The notes under the pieces were generated by a model. The model searched no databases. It was not told where the DNA came from and saw only the letters and a list, made by a program, of their open reading frames with translations. Shown in pieces: positions 11,901 to 22,945 of a DNA stretch of 64,000 bases (positions are counted from its first letter, which is position 1; each line of letters opens with the position of its first letter). Where the stretch lies: the NCBI GenBank assembly GCA_014058105.1, contig JACGCM010001710.1, positions 806,001 through 870,000 on the forward strand, given 5' to 3'. A program made the position numbers and the translations under genes. The DNA comes from Kingdonia uniflora (taxonomy: Eukaryota; Streptophyta; Magnoliopsida; Ranunculales; Circaeasteraceae).

Positions 11901-12648
11901 TGTGGGGGGCATTTCCTACTGTTATTGCTATGCCTTTAGAAGTTTCGTTGTGTGAGAGTTGGTAGTGGTATTCTCGCGCATACGTGCAACTGTTTGTCTT
12001 CTTTTGATTTTGTAAACTCCGTAGTATGTCGGAAAGCGCAAAACCATATGATATGTCAAAGGTACTGCCTTACTCGAATGTAACCAACTTCGACCTAATA
12101 TCCCCAAATATTTTAACTCAACATCTATGACAATAAATTTTACGAAAATGGTCTCTTGCCCTGCTTGAACTAGCAAGGTGATTTCTCCCGTAGCTAATTC
12201 TTTGGAACCGTTGAAACCTTTGATGGTGCTTGTCAAAGCTTTCACTGAGTATTTGAGTCTAGAACATCAATTGCTTTTTAAATAGAACATCTGCTACAAT
12301 TCCTGTATCAATGAGAAGTGTGTATAGGTAGTCTTGTCCTACTTTGAGCATTATGACCAGAGGGTCATCATGAAGGTACTTGATATAGCTTGTATCACAG
12401 TCCTTGAACGAAATATGGTATGGACGTTTTGACTTGCTGAAGCTGGGGAGAAGTTTTGCTGACTTGTCTGAGGACATCATTTTACAATAAGATGTAATTC
12501 TATCATCTTGTTTTCTCTTCTTTCCTTTCTCAATCTCGATCATATAAAGATGGCGAGCTTGCCCTTGTCTTTTCTCTTGATCATCGTCTTTTCTTTTAGT
12601 TTCTTCTTCGAGAAACTTTTGAACGCCGACTACATAATTATGAATCAT
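11901..12648 (-). pseudogene. Tat1 aspartic protease
   Basis: The minus strand reads 'YLYTLLIDTGIVADVLF' at about 12270-12340. The catalytic D-T-G is intact; the family usually has VLVDTGSSADVLF. Further on is 'LGILGRSWLHSSKAVPLTYHMVLRFPT', the conserved GR.WLH region after the flap. One frame break separates the two parts. It lies between gag and RT as expected. Confidence 0.8.
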
Positions 12649-14160
12649 CCAGCTAATAGAATGCGATGAAAAATTTGAATGAGAGAGTAGCAGTTGTCAG
12701 TTTCGTGGCTATGCACATTATGATAATGGCACAAAGGTTTGTTGGGGATATCAGGAATTTCTTGTTCTTCTTGATATAACTCGTCTCCCTTTTATCATTG
12801 GTAAGATAGTAGAGAGAGTGGTTATCATTGGATATAAAACTAGGACAGGTCTATCTAGTTTTTTGTCTCCTCTTTTAGTATTGTCGGTGCTGCGTCCGCG
12901 CTGCACTGGTGGTCCAGTATTGATTGACTTCTAAGGTGGCGATGAAAATGTTTCATGAGAATGGATGACGGAGGAGCTCTTCATCTTATCCTTCTTGGAT
13001 TGTTCTAATTCAATGTAGTTATTAACAACATCAATCATTTATGCCACCATTCTGGGCTTGTGCAAGGTAAGTTTTTCACGAACTTTGAAGTTGATATGCA
13101 GAGCTGAGGTAAATGCTAGAATGATAATCTTAGAATCTGAATTCTTAATTTTTTGTGTTTTCTGAAAGAATCGCTTGTAAAAACTTGCCAATGTTTCTTT
13201 AATACCCTGCTCGAAGAATAGCAAAGAATTCACAATTATCTCTCGCTCCTTAGCATGAGCATAATTCGACTCGAAGAGGCGCTGCAACTGGCTGAATATA
13301 GTGATAGAGCCTTCTGGGATAGTATGGAACCATCTGAGAGGTTCCTCTTTTAGGCTCATGTTGAATAATCTGCATAGCCTATGGTCGAGTTTATAATACA
13401 ATTCAACTGCTGCTTTAAAGTGTCGGACGTGGGTGAGAGGGTCAGTGAGGCCTGCATATCCTAATTAAATTTTGGCATGTGGAAATTATCCGAAATGGGC
13501 ATAACTTTGAGATGAGGAGAGATGAGGCTTGTTTCGATTCTATCGAGGGCAGACCTTCGACCTGGGATGTCAGAGTTTATGGCTTGGATCCTATTATTTA
13601 GGTCATCCAAGGTGATGAACTGTGGTGGCAGATTTGGTGCGGCTATAACTTGTGGATCAAAGTCTCCTTGTCCTTCAAGTCCCAATCGGTCTCTAATAGG
13701 CCGTCTTACTGGTGGTGGTAGAGATTGATGGCATGTACGTTGAATTCTGAGAGTTTTCAATGATGAGGATGTAAGTCCAAAATGCCGAGAAGCCCTGTCT
13801 GGATTTCTTGATATGGATCAAGAAGTTCGTACTCGTTCTTCTCTTGGCTGGTTTTCTCTTTGGGTCACCCTGGAGCGATGATCACTTTGCGCCTGAGGAG
13901 GCGACATTTGACGGCCAGTGAGCCGATCTTGAGTTCTTCGTAAATTCTCTATTTCTTTTAAATGTATCCGGCTCTGTTAGTCCAAAGCCTTTCTCATTTC
14001 GTCTCTCTCAACTTGAAGAGCCTGGGCATAAATTCCCTGATCTTCAAGCCTCTAGACTCGATCAGATTCCATTCATAGCAGATCGGCTGTTTCTGGTATC
14101 GGGTTGATCTCAGGTATCTCAGCGTACTGCAGGCACTTCGAAGATTCATGTTTGTCATAG
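12649..14160 (-). pseudogene. Tat1 gag
   Basis: Minus-strand gag remnants. The central retrotransposon gag domain is readable at about 13039-13401: 'LKEEPLRWFHTIPEGSITIFSQLQRLFESNYAHA', then a glutamine- and glutamate-containing block and 'SFYKRF'. An upstream linker at 13461-13760 is proline/arginine rich. No zinc knuckle was found, which fits Tat gag. Stops break the frame. Confidence 0.75.
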
Positions 14161-14200
14161 GACTGTCTTAGATCACAGTGGTAAAGAAAAGTGTGGTATT

Positions 14201-14217
14201 CCCATAGACGGTGCCAA
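14201..14217 (-). promoter_or_regulatory. Tat1 primer binding site
   Basis: The minus strand reads TTGGCACCGTCTATGGG, starting one base after the LTR. It matches the TTGGCGCCGTCTGTGGG-type PBS seen in many Tat-group elements. Confidence 0.85.
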
Positions 14218-14218
14218 T

Positions 14219-14693
14219 TGTAATGGCATGTTTTCTAGGAGGATAATCTTCGCTAATACTTTTAGTAAGGATGATGCAATAATGAGCTTAAACAAACAAG
14301 ATTTTACGTGGAAACTCAGTAAAGGCTGAGAAAAACCATGACCTCGAGGAGAATTTTGATGTAAAATCCAATAAGTTGCTAATTATTAATATTTATTGTT
14401 TGATATGAATGTAATGATGAATAAATAGTAAAGTTGTAGATTCGAATAACTCATTCTCTGGCTGTATTTATAGTATATACAGGCAGTTTTACAAAAAGAA
14501 AAATAATTTCCTATTTCGGGGGTAGTGAGCGAACTTCGCGGATCTCTAAGGCTCTTTTTGACCAAGCACAACGGCTACTTTTAGTAGGTCGAGAACTTGT
14601 GGTTTCAGGCGTGGCATCTTCTCGAATGTTGGGTTGTCTTCAACTATGTTTTGTTGGCTTCTTTTTGTCGAACCTGGGAAATATGCTACTACA
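14219..14693 (-). repeat. Tat1 5' LTR
   Basis: 475 bp with TG...CA ends, next to the PBS on one side and the catac duplication (14694-14698) on the other. Confidence 0.9.
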
Positions 14694-14807
14694 CATACAT
14701 CCAATAATAGTACATAGACTACTCTCATAGGTACTCCCAAAACAAAACTAGTCTAACAAAGAAGAACCAAAGCGAAGACATAAGTCTAGTCAAGGTATCC
14801 TGTGTTG

Positions 14808-15970
14808 TCAATCATCCCAAGAACTATAATCAACATCATACTCACCACTCTCCCCTAGCTGAGGAAAACATTGAACCACTGTCTCAATAGTTCTTAATCT
14901 TGTATCAATCTCACCCAACCTAGTCTTCACCTTCCCCATAACCACTGTCAAAGTCTGAAGCATACTCCCAATATCTTGAATAGTAAACACGCCCTGAGTC
15001 TGTGCAGCTGAGCTAGAAGAACCTATGTGCTTACCTGGAAAAGTTGGCTTAGAAGGTAAGACAGAAGGAAAATGAGGTGTACTTTTATGATAGTTAATAG
15101 CATCCAATCTCTCCATTTTTGTATCCTTTGGCTCATTAGGAAATACCTTATACCCAACATTTGTCAGAATCTGCATCACAAAATGGGCAAAAGGTAATAA
15201 ACTCCGAGATGTCGTTTTGGTGCTTGCATCAATCATCTTTTCAATGATGATATTTGAGAAATCAATTTCCACATTATTCTTGAAGGCATAGAAAAATACA
15301 TTCATTTGCTCAGAGAGTTTATTCTTTTGGGACCTTGGGATGATATTAGTAATACTAGTGTTATGTACTAGGCGGGACTCATCATTCAACATCCTTCAAG
15401 AAGCAGATCATATTCCAGTATATAGGTAATATTGAGTAGTGATGTCAATAACCATGTCATTCAGCTCTGGAAGAACATAAATCCTACCCTTAGTCATCTC
15501 ACCCTCAGTAGAAGAAGCGGGTCATGGATAAGATATTACTGGCCAAACACACTTGGGATATCCAATGTACTGAGGGGATATGAAACCCAATTTTGCACTG
15601 AGTCTGCCCCGATTTACTTTATACTCGGCCCTATCAATAGTGACCAGAAAAGTTTGATTGTAAGTGTACGGTTAGACTCGACTTACAGAAAGGTATAGAA
15701 TAATCGAACAATTTGAGGATATACCTTTCTAGTGGGAGTAAGAATCTTGGTCCATCATTTTTCCTTGAACTTTGCAAAAACTCTCGCGTAACCCGCATTA
15801 ACTTCATAAATATTTTTGATATCCACGAGTTGTTCCTTCACAATTGGTCTATCTTTAAAGCCCCTTTCTATGCTCCAATGCATAAGTTGATCTCCTACTC
15901 TCTTACCATTGAGAATAACTATTTCGTCAAGGTGTGGCCTCTTGGTTCTCGCCCGTAACTTGGATTCCAT
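14808..15970 (-). pseudogene. 'Putative plant transposon protein' family member, copy 1
   Basis: Two open minus-strand pieces. The 5' piece (15755-15970) has 'KRPHLDEIVILNGKRVGDQLMHWSIERGF' and 'YARVFAKFKEK'. The 3' piece (14808-15392) has 'SITNIIPRSQKNKLSEQMNVFFYAF', then 'LLPFAHFVMQIL', then a C-terminal coiled-coil-like tail with QTLTVVMGKVKTRLGEIDTRLR. The order (short N-terminus, 'IIPR..' block, 'LP...' block, coiled-coil tail) resembles the plant transposon-protein domain found near Athila-type elements. The middle (15393-15754) is broken. A second member is at 29820-31199. Function unknown; the family call is from memory. Confidence 0.5.
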
Positions 15971-17169
15971 ATCTTAAGCAAACCAAACTCGAAAAACAAC
16001 CCGCAAATAAACACCCAAACAACAATACCCAAACCCCAAAAGCATAGGTGTACACACCAACCCAATCTCCTATGAGAGTGATGAGAACCTATAAAATTGC
16101 ATCTTAAACATACGAATCCAAACCCAAAAAAAATTAAAGAAGAATCAAACTGAAATTAAAACTTAATTTGTCATAATTGATTAATATAGATGAGAATATG
16201 TTGGTTGTGAAAGGGAACCAAAGTGAGAGAGGAGAAAAAACCAATTTGAAGTAATGAAGAGAATGACGTAAGAGATAGGTGGGAGACGACCAAACACCAA
16301 ACTTGTTCAAATGAAAACCAAAGTCGTTCAAACGAGACATCAAATTTTACCTTAAAACTACCACAACTAGAAAGGGATAAAAAGTGACCAAATCTCGTTC
16401 GAATGAATAGACACCTCGTTCGAATGAAGCATCAGATTATGCCAAAAAACTACTGCAGCTAAAAAGGGATAAAAAGGGACCAAATCTCGTTCGAATGAAC
16501 AAACACCTCGATCGAATGAAGCATCAAATTTTTCTTAAAAACTACTAAAACTAGAAAGGGATAAAAAGATACCAAAACTCATTCAAACAAACAGACAATT
16601 CGTTTGAACGAAGCATTAAATTTTGCCTAAAAACTAATACAGTTAGAAACTGATGAAACAAGACCAATCAGTCGTTCGAACGAATGGACAAAAATTGGTA
16701 AACTCATAGACATTAACCAAACACCCAACAACAACCAGACATGAGAGACATAAGATAAGACTCATGACTTTACGAGGTAAAGTGGAGACTACCAAACACA
16801 CTCCCCCTCAAAACATGCATAGTCAATTATATAGGTACATCAGATACATGACATATCAGAGAATATTTTTTATCTATAAACAAAATAATGCAAAAGAACT
16901 CAGTGTGTGTGTGTAGTCCAATCAAAGTCCTGACATTTAAACGTCTGAAGATCATATATTAAAAAAATTATTCAACTTATGTCTCTCATGGTTGATCACT
17001 CAAAATCACTGAGAATTGACTAGGAATCGCTCTGAGGAAATATGAATATAAGTAAAATGAAAATAAAAATAAAAATTTCAATAAAGCAGCACTATTTTAC
17101 TTAAAGATCTCATGGAAGGAAAATTAATTGTTATTGGTAGTGTCAAGTTAAATTCTATAAATTCTCAAA
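15971..17169. other. Upstream region of copy 1 with palindrome array
   Basis: Non-coding sequence on the 5' side of the minus-strand pseudogene, dominated by the palindrome array at 16302-16687. From about 16690 to 17169 no feature beyond a short GT repeat (16902-16915) is seen. Confidence 0.5.
16302..16687. repeat. CGTTCGAACG palindrome array, middle copy
   Basis: At least eight modules of the form TCGTTCGAA(T/C)GA, spaced mostly 20-50 bp, embedded in a degenerate 90-100-bp repeat that contains 'aaagggataaaaag' and 'accaaa'. It lies about 330 bp upstream of the minus-strand ORF that starts at 15970. Confidence 0.8.
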
Positions 17170-18595
17170 CTATCATCTCCACTAAACCGATTGTACTAGA
17201 TTTATAATTAACTAGGACTTTTAAGGCCGCAAAGAAGGCAAAGGTAGGCTAGTGATGAAGTAGGTATTTTTCTGGCATTCTGAAGACAACTGTTACTACC
17301 ACCTTCGTTGTTGATATTGAGACACCTTGATAAGAGGTTTTTTTGCTCCTCTATAAAATATTTGGTCAAAGTACGATTGTCGAATTGTAGTACGGATGAG
17401 TGGGATCGAATCCATAGGGAAGTTTGAGAAAACAAATACTTTCTAGGCTGAATTATGGTTTTGCAAGAGATGAATCTAAAGGAATAAATAAAAACTAAAT
17501 ATAAAACTTAAGTAGAGAGAGAGTTAAGGTTTAGACTTGGCCTCTACCTTCAAAGTACTAATCGATATACAAATAGATCCTAATATCTCCACCCATCATA
17601 TGTTCGTGTTAAGACACATGTGATGTTATAAAATAAACTACCAAATCTATGGTCAAGCATTTAGTGGTTATGCTTTTAAGTGATGGTGAATAGTATCTTA
17701 GAGAATTATCAACTCAACCATGGCTAGGCTTGAGTGAGTTCTCTAGTGTTTCCTCTTTTTAAATCACCAAATCAAGTCTACGGCTAGTAACACTTATTTG
17801 TATCCAAAGTTATCGTACACTAAACTGAAGTTATGGTCAAGCCTTCGATATGATGTACTAACTTATCAATCATAAAGTACTAAGAGAAAACTAATTAGAA
17901 TATAATTAATATCAACTATTGCTCAGGCCTCATCCTAGCCTTAGCTAGGAGATTGGCCGCTCATATCGGACTTCATCGCATTAACAACTAATGAAGACAT
18001 TAATAAAATTAAACTAAAGAGAAGAAAGAAGAAGAAGAAGAAGAAGAAGAAGAAGAAGAAGAAGAAAAAGAAGAAAATTAACTTTATTCACTATTACCTT
18101 CTAATATGAGATTCTCAATTACAATGGGGGGAGGGTTTCTTTTATAGGAGAAGGAACCCAAATTTAGAAACTATACATTAAATTTTAAATAATATTTTCA
18201 CAATAATTTATTTTAATATTATAACCAGTCACCTAAGATTCTTGCATATAATTCCCCTAAATGATGTAGAGATTTTTCTTCATGGAAACTCTTGCATATA
18301 TCTTCAATATAAAATATCTTCAAGGATCTTAAATGCAATATCTTTTTGATCTTATTCTCCAAGAATATTTGTGTATATATTTCTTCAATCTTGAGACCAA
18401 ATATATTGTGTTTTTAACTTTTTGTGCTATGAACTGTTGGAGACACGTTTACTTGACCTTAAGAGCTTGGTTTCAAATATCCATCTTCAATAGCTACAAT
18501 TAAACAAACGCGCATAAGTATCTAAAATTAAATATAATGGATGACTAAAATACTTGTTCGGGTTTATTAAAAATGTCATAATTACGCGCTCATCA
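17170..18595 (-). repeat. Gypsy-type LTR (minus), left boundary uncertain
   Basis: The right edge looks like an LTR start on the minus strand: a purine-rich tract (AATAGAGGAAGGAGGTG) is followed by TGATGAGCGCGTAATTATG. The body contains 'gtagtacggatgagtggga' and 'tcgaatccatagggaag', phrases frequent in large plant gypsy-related LTRs. No partner LTR is in the window, so the left edge is a guess. Confidence 0.5.
18020..18075. repeat. (GAA)n microsatellite
   Basis: About fifteen near-perfect AAG/GAA units, slightly impure at both ends. Confidence 0.95.
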
Positions 18596-19329
18596 CACCT
18601 CCTTCCTCTATTTTATTTGTTAATGTAATGTTTCTAAAGATATATTTGGTCTTCTAGCACTATTTGAATTTACGCTTTGAGAAATAAAGTCGCGTAGGCA
18701 ACACTAATTTACATAACTCCCCTCATACTTTAATCACTTCCTGTCTTTAGAACAAAAGGTTAAACAGGAATTGGCGTATACAAAGAAATGACTTATTTTT
18801 AGGCTCAAAGGGTAGCAAGTGATTAAACGTTTTGGGTTAAGTATTGAAAGACCAAAGAAGGTTCAAATAATAATGCCTAAAATCATGTCCTGAGCCTCAT
18901 ACAATTTCCTGTTTCGCCTCGAATCAAGTAAATAAAATGTTCTAGTATTTTAACTTGAATTAGATATTACCACCAACAATTGATTAATGCATAAAATAAT
19001 GAGATCATAAACAAAAAAAGATTTTGCTGTAAATTTTTTTATAATAACCCTCGAAGCTTGCACAAAAGGTTTGATCCTCACATAACGTTAGAAAACGAAG
19101 TCTTTACATTTATCCTCAAGGTTTCTACTTATGACTAGATTCATGGACTGTTGACTCTAGTGAAGAACAAGTTGTACCAAGTAGCCCAAGCATTAAATGA
19201 ATATATCATAAATAAATAAATCCCAATCATGCATATGCGTAACTAAGATAGACTTTGATGCAAAAATAAGGGGAAATAAACAATAATAACAAAAAAAAGA
19301 CACATGCCTGATGTTGTCCACAGAATAAC
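18596..19329 (-). other. 3' untranslated part of the gypsy-type element
   Basis: Begins with the purine tract (plus strand cacctccttcctctatttt) and includes 'aactcccctcatactttaat', a kind of sequence that precedes the 3' LTR in Athila-like plant elements. No ORF. It adjoins the end of copia A. Confidence 0.4.
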
Positions 19330-19353
19330 AACACAAATAGTCAGGATGACCAG

Positions 19354-22117
19354 AGATATTTACTCAATGTAATAGACACCAATAGCACATCTGAGAGTTT
19401 CAAACTGAAGAACATCCAAAGGTTTGGTGAAGAGATCAGCAAGCTGGTTCTCCGTACCAATATACTCCACAATTACTATCTTTCGCTCAACAAGATCTCG
19501 AATGAAATAAAATCTGATGTCGATGTGCTTGGTCCTCGAATGTTGTTCAGGGTTTTTAAAAATATTGATAACACTTGTATTATTACAATAAAATGATATT
19601 ACTCCCTGAGTCAGGCCGTAATCATGTAACATTTGATTCATCCAGACTAGTTAGGTACTATAACTTCCTATAACAATATATTCTGCATCTGCAATAGACT
19701 GCAAAATGAAATTTTATTTCTGACTTTGCTATGCAACAAGATTATTCCCAATGTAATAGCATCCTCTAGAAGTGCTCTTCCTTTTATCAAAAATTTTGGC
19801 CCAATCAGTATCTGAGTATCCAATAATCTCAGACGTAGTGTCTCGAGTATACCATAATCCAAACTCAAAAGTCCCAGAGACATAGCGAATAATTTGCTTA
19901 ACAACATATAAATAAGACTGCTTAGGACTTGCCTGATAACGAGCACATATGCAAACACTGAACACAATATCTAAATGACTAGCTGAAATATACAACAAGT
20001 TTCCTAACATGTTCCTATACGTCTTCTGGTCAACATCAGTATCTACGGAATCCTTACTCAATTTGGTGGTAGTGTTCATTGGTATCGTGGAATATTTTAC
20101 GAAATCAAGACCAAACTTTTTTACAAGATCCTTAGCATATTTAGATTGAGATACAAAAATGTCATCCTCCCGTTGTTTGATTTGGAGACCTAAGAAGTAG
20201 GTTAATTACCCAACCATGTTTATCTCAAACTCTCTTCCCATTAATTCTGGGAATACCTAGGTACATAAATTAAACATGGATTCAATTATAATATCATCCA
20301 CATATACCTAAGCAATAAGTATTTCGTCTCCTTCTCGATAAATAAACAACATCTTATTAACTCCCCCTCGAATGAACCCCTTTCCAAGTAAGAAGTTTGA
20401 AAGTCTGTCATACCATGCTTGAGGAGCTTGTTTTAGTTTATAAAGAGTTTTCTTCAAACGATACACATACTCCAGATATTGTGGATCTTCAAGCCCCTTT
20501 GGTTGAGCTACATATACTTCTTCAAGTAGCCCATTCAAGAACACACTTTTCATATCCATCTGATATAGCTTAAACTTCTTATGACATGCGATAGCCAAAA
20601 GCATACGAATAGATTCAAGTCTAGTTGTGGGAGCAAAAGTATCTTCTACATTAACCCATTTTATTTGATTGTATCCCTGAGCTACTAACCTTGCTTATTT
20701 CGTTCGACGTCACCATTCTCAGCAAACTTGTTTTGTAAATCCACTTAGTGCCAATAATATTAGTATTTAACGGTCGTGATACTAAGTCCCACACATCTTG
20801 TCGCTTGAATTCATTTAGCTCATCTTACATGGCCTTAATCTAATATTTATTAGATAAAACATCTTTTACGTTGGTTAGTTTAATGATCGATACATAACAC
20901 ACATTCTCCACTGTCTCATATAGCATAGAACAATGATACCTTACGCACCTAGCAGACTTATGAAGCGTATGACATTTATAATCATCAAGGTATCTAGGAG
21001 CACCATAATTCTAAGGATGATTAGTACGAATAGTAGCATTAGGTGCTGAGATTTCGCTAGGAGGTGTTTTAGAAGTTTCAGTGTGAGACGTACCAACAGT
21101 TTATGTGGGTAACACGATATCTTGAGCCACAATAGATGATGTTGACAGAGTTTCTTCTTGAACATTACTATCTCCATCATCTGTTTGTCTAAGAACTATC
21201 GAATCATCAACTACCACATTAATTAACTCCATTACCATCTTGGTTTTCAAGTTGTAAACTCGATAAGCCTTACTGTTTATTGCATATCCCAGTAAAATAC
21301 CTTCATCGCTTCGGGCATCAAATTTCCTAATATTCTCCTGATCACATGTGATATAACATTTACTTCCAAACACACAAAAGTATTTCAAGTTTGGCTTCTT
21401 TCCAAACCAAAGATCATAGGGCGTGTTAAGTATAAGAGGACAAAGATAAACTCTGTTGATAATGTAAAACAAGGCATGAATAGTTTCTCCCCAAAAATGA
21501 TTAGGAACATTCTTTCCATGGAGTACCACCCGCCCCATCTCCTGTAGAACTTGATTCTTTCGTTATGCTATTCTATTTTGTTGTGGTGTGATTGGTGCTA
21601 AAAATTCATGTTTGATCCCATTAGCGTGATAGTACTCAATCACATCATTGTCCTTGAACTCTCCTCCACGATCACTTCGAATTCTGTCAATGGAATAATC
21701 TTTCTCATTCTGTATCCGAAGGGCTATAGTTTAAAATTCTTTAAACATGTTAGACTTCTATTTTAATAGTGTGATCCAGGTGAACCTTGAAAAATTATCA
21801 ACCATAACCAAGATATACTTCTTTCCTCCCAAAGTACTCACTCTCATAGGACCCATTAAGTCCATATGAATTAACTCCAAAACTCGCGTAGTGGCAATGT
21901 TGTTGGATTTATTATGCAGACTCTTAGTTTGCTTCACAATTTGATATGGTCCACATACCGCATTTGTTAACTTGCTTAGTTTCGGAACCCCTCGAACTAT
22001 CTCCTTACTTGTAATCTTGGTAAGATCGTTGAAGTTCACATGTCCTAACCGTTGATGCCACAGTTCTACATCACTCATCTTAGCAACTTTACATGAAATA
22101 GAGTTTTGTGGTACAAC
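19354..22117 (-). pseudogene. Copia A integrase, RT and RNase H
   Basis: Minus-strand remnants in pol order. At 21758-22078 are the GAG-pre-integrase motif (WHQRLGHVNFNDL) and the integrase core start ('LELIHMDLMGPMRVSTLGGKKYILVMVDNFSRFTW'). At 21101-21538 are the core end and C-terminal region ('GYAINSKAYRVYNLKT'). At 20308-20604 is RT ('FKLYQMDMKSVFLNGLLEEVYVAQPKG', 'YRLKKTLYKLKQAPQAWY'), followed by a YVDD region near 20300. At 19729-20079 ('LGNLLYISASHLDIVFSVCICARYQASP') and 19360-19641 ('HSRTKHIDIRF', 'LADLFTKPLD') is RNase H. Each block is open only for 80-145 codons, so the gene is dead. Confidence 0.9.
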
Positions 22118-22122
22118 ATAAC

Positions 22123-22917
22123 TATTGGTTTTTTCAAAAACTCCTTGGGCTTGGGTTCAGAGATTCTCCTATGGGCTTTGTTGGACTTGGTATTTCATCT
22201 ATTTACTTCAGAAACGGCTGGTATTAAGATGATCTGATCTTTGGGCTTTCATAACGCATATACGTTATGAAAATAGCCGTTGCTCTATTCATCTATATAT
22301 ATCATATGTTTTACCCACTTTGAAGATATACAAGAACACATAACTTATTTCTCTCTGAGCACTATTCATCTCTCTCTCCCAACTTGATATTACAGTTTAC
22401 TTTGAGGTGCTACCATCGATTACGTAGACTTCTCGGTGTGAAGTTACAGTATACCTACTCGGTGTATCCTGGGAAAGTACTTGAGATACTCTTTAAAGTG
22501 AGTGCGACCCACGCCTCGAGCGCTAATCATCTTGTTACTTTTTTAGATCAATCGTTGTTGCTGTTACTATTGTTCAAAACTTGTTGTTGCTGTTATAAGA
22601 TCGAATTTGTTGTTACTTACGTGAGATCGAATCTATTTGTTACTTTGACCTAACATCTGTGGTCTCAACTTGCTGTTTTACGTAACTGTCCAAACTGAAG
22701 TACTGTAGCAGTTCGAAGTACTGTAGATGTTAAGAGTTCGAAATACTGTAGCAGTCCGAAGTTACTATTGGTGTTTGAAGTTACTATAGCAGTTCAAAGT
22801 TACTGTTGGTGTTCGAAGTTACTGTAGTTGTTGCTGTTTGACGTTACTGTAGTTATTGTTGTTCTGAATTACTAAAAAGGGAAAGCTTATTACAGGTTTC
22901 TTTCAATTTATTCTACA
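22123..22917 (+). repeat. Copia B 5' LTR
   Basis: Starts TATTGG (TG mutated to TA), ends TTCTACA. Its last 75 bp match 26377-26453. A TATA-like CTATATATATC lies near 22293-22303, followed by a leader with short GTTCGAAGTTACTGTAG repeats. Confidence 0.85.
22680..22866 (+). repeat. Short tandem repeats in copia B LTR
   Basis: About nine degenerate units of 17-25 bp related to GTTCGAAGTTACTGTAG, downstream of the TATA-like box and thus in the R/U5 part of the LTR. Confidence 0.8.
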
Positions 22918-22945
22918 ATTTTAAAGAGTATCTACTTACTTATAA

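Larger units (their letters stand above)
2531..14693 (-). mobile_element. Tat-lineage Ty3/gypsy LTR retrotransposon (Tat1), complete but decayed
   Basis: A 12.2-kb element in minus orientation. Both LTRs are 475 bp (2531-3005 and 14219-14693); the right LTR has TG...CA ends and the left starts TT through mutation. A perfect 5-bp target duplication, catac, lies at 2526-2530 and 14694-14698. A PBS of the TTGGCACCGTC type adjoins the right LTR. The minus strand then shows gag, aspartic protease, reverse transcriptase, RNase H and integrase, all with many stops. About 5.6 kb between integrase and the 3' LTR carries a plus-strand gene. That layout (gag-pol, then antisense ORF) is known in the Tat/Grande group, which supports the lineage call. 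Confidence 0.9.

Noticed and set aside
14201..14217. tRNA-like sequence
   Set aside because: It is only a primer binding site; no tRNA fold follows.
16302..16687. Regular short repeats that could suggest a CRISPR-like array
   Set aside because: Spacing is irregular, the repeats are degenerate palindromes inside transposon sequence, and the genome is a plant.
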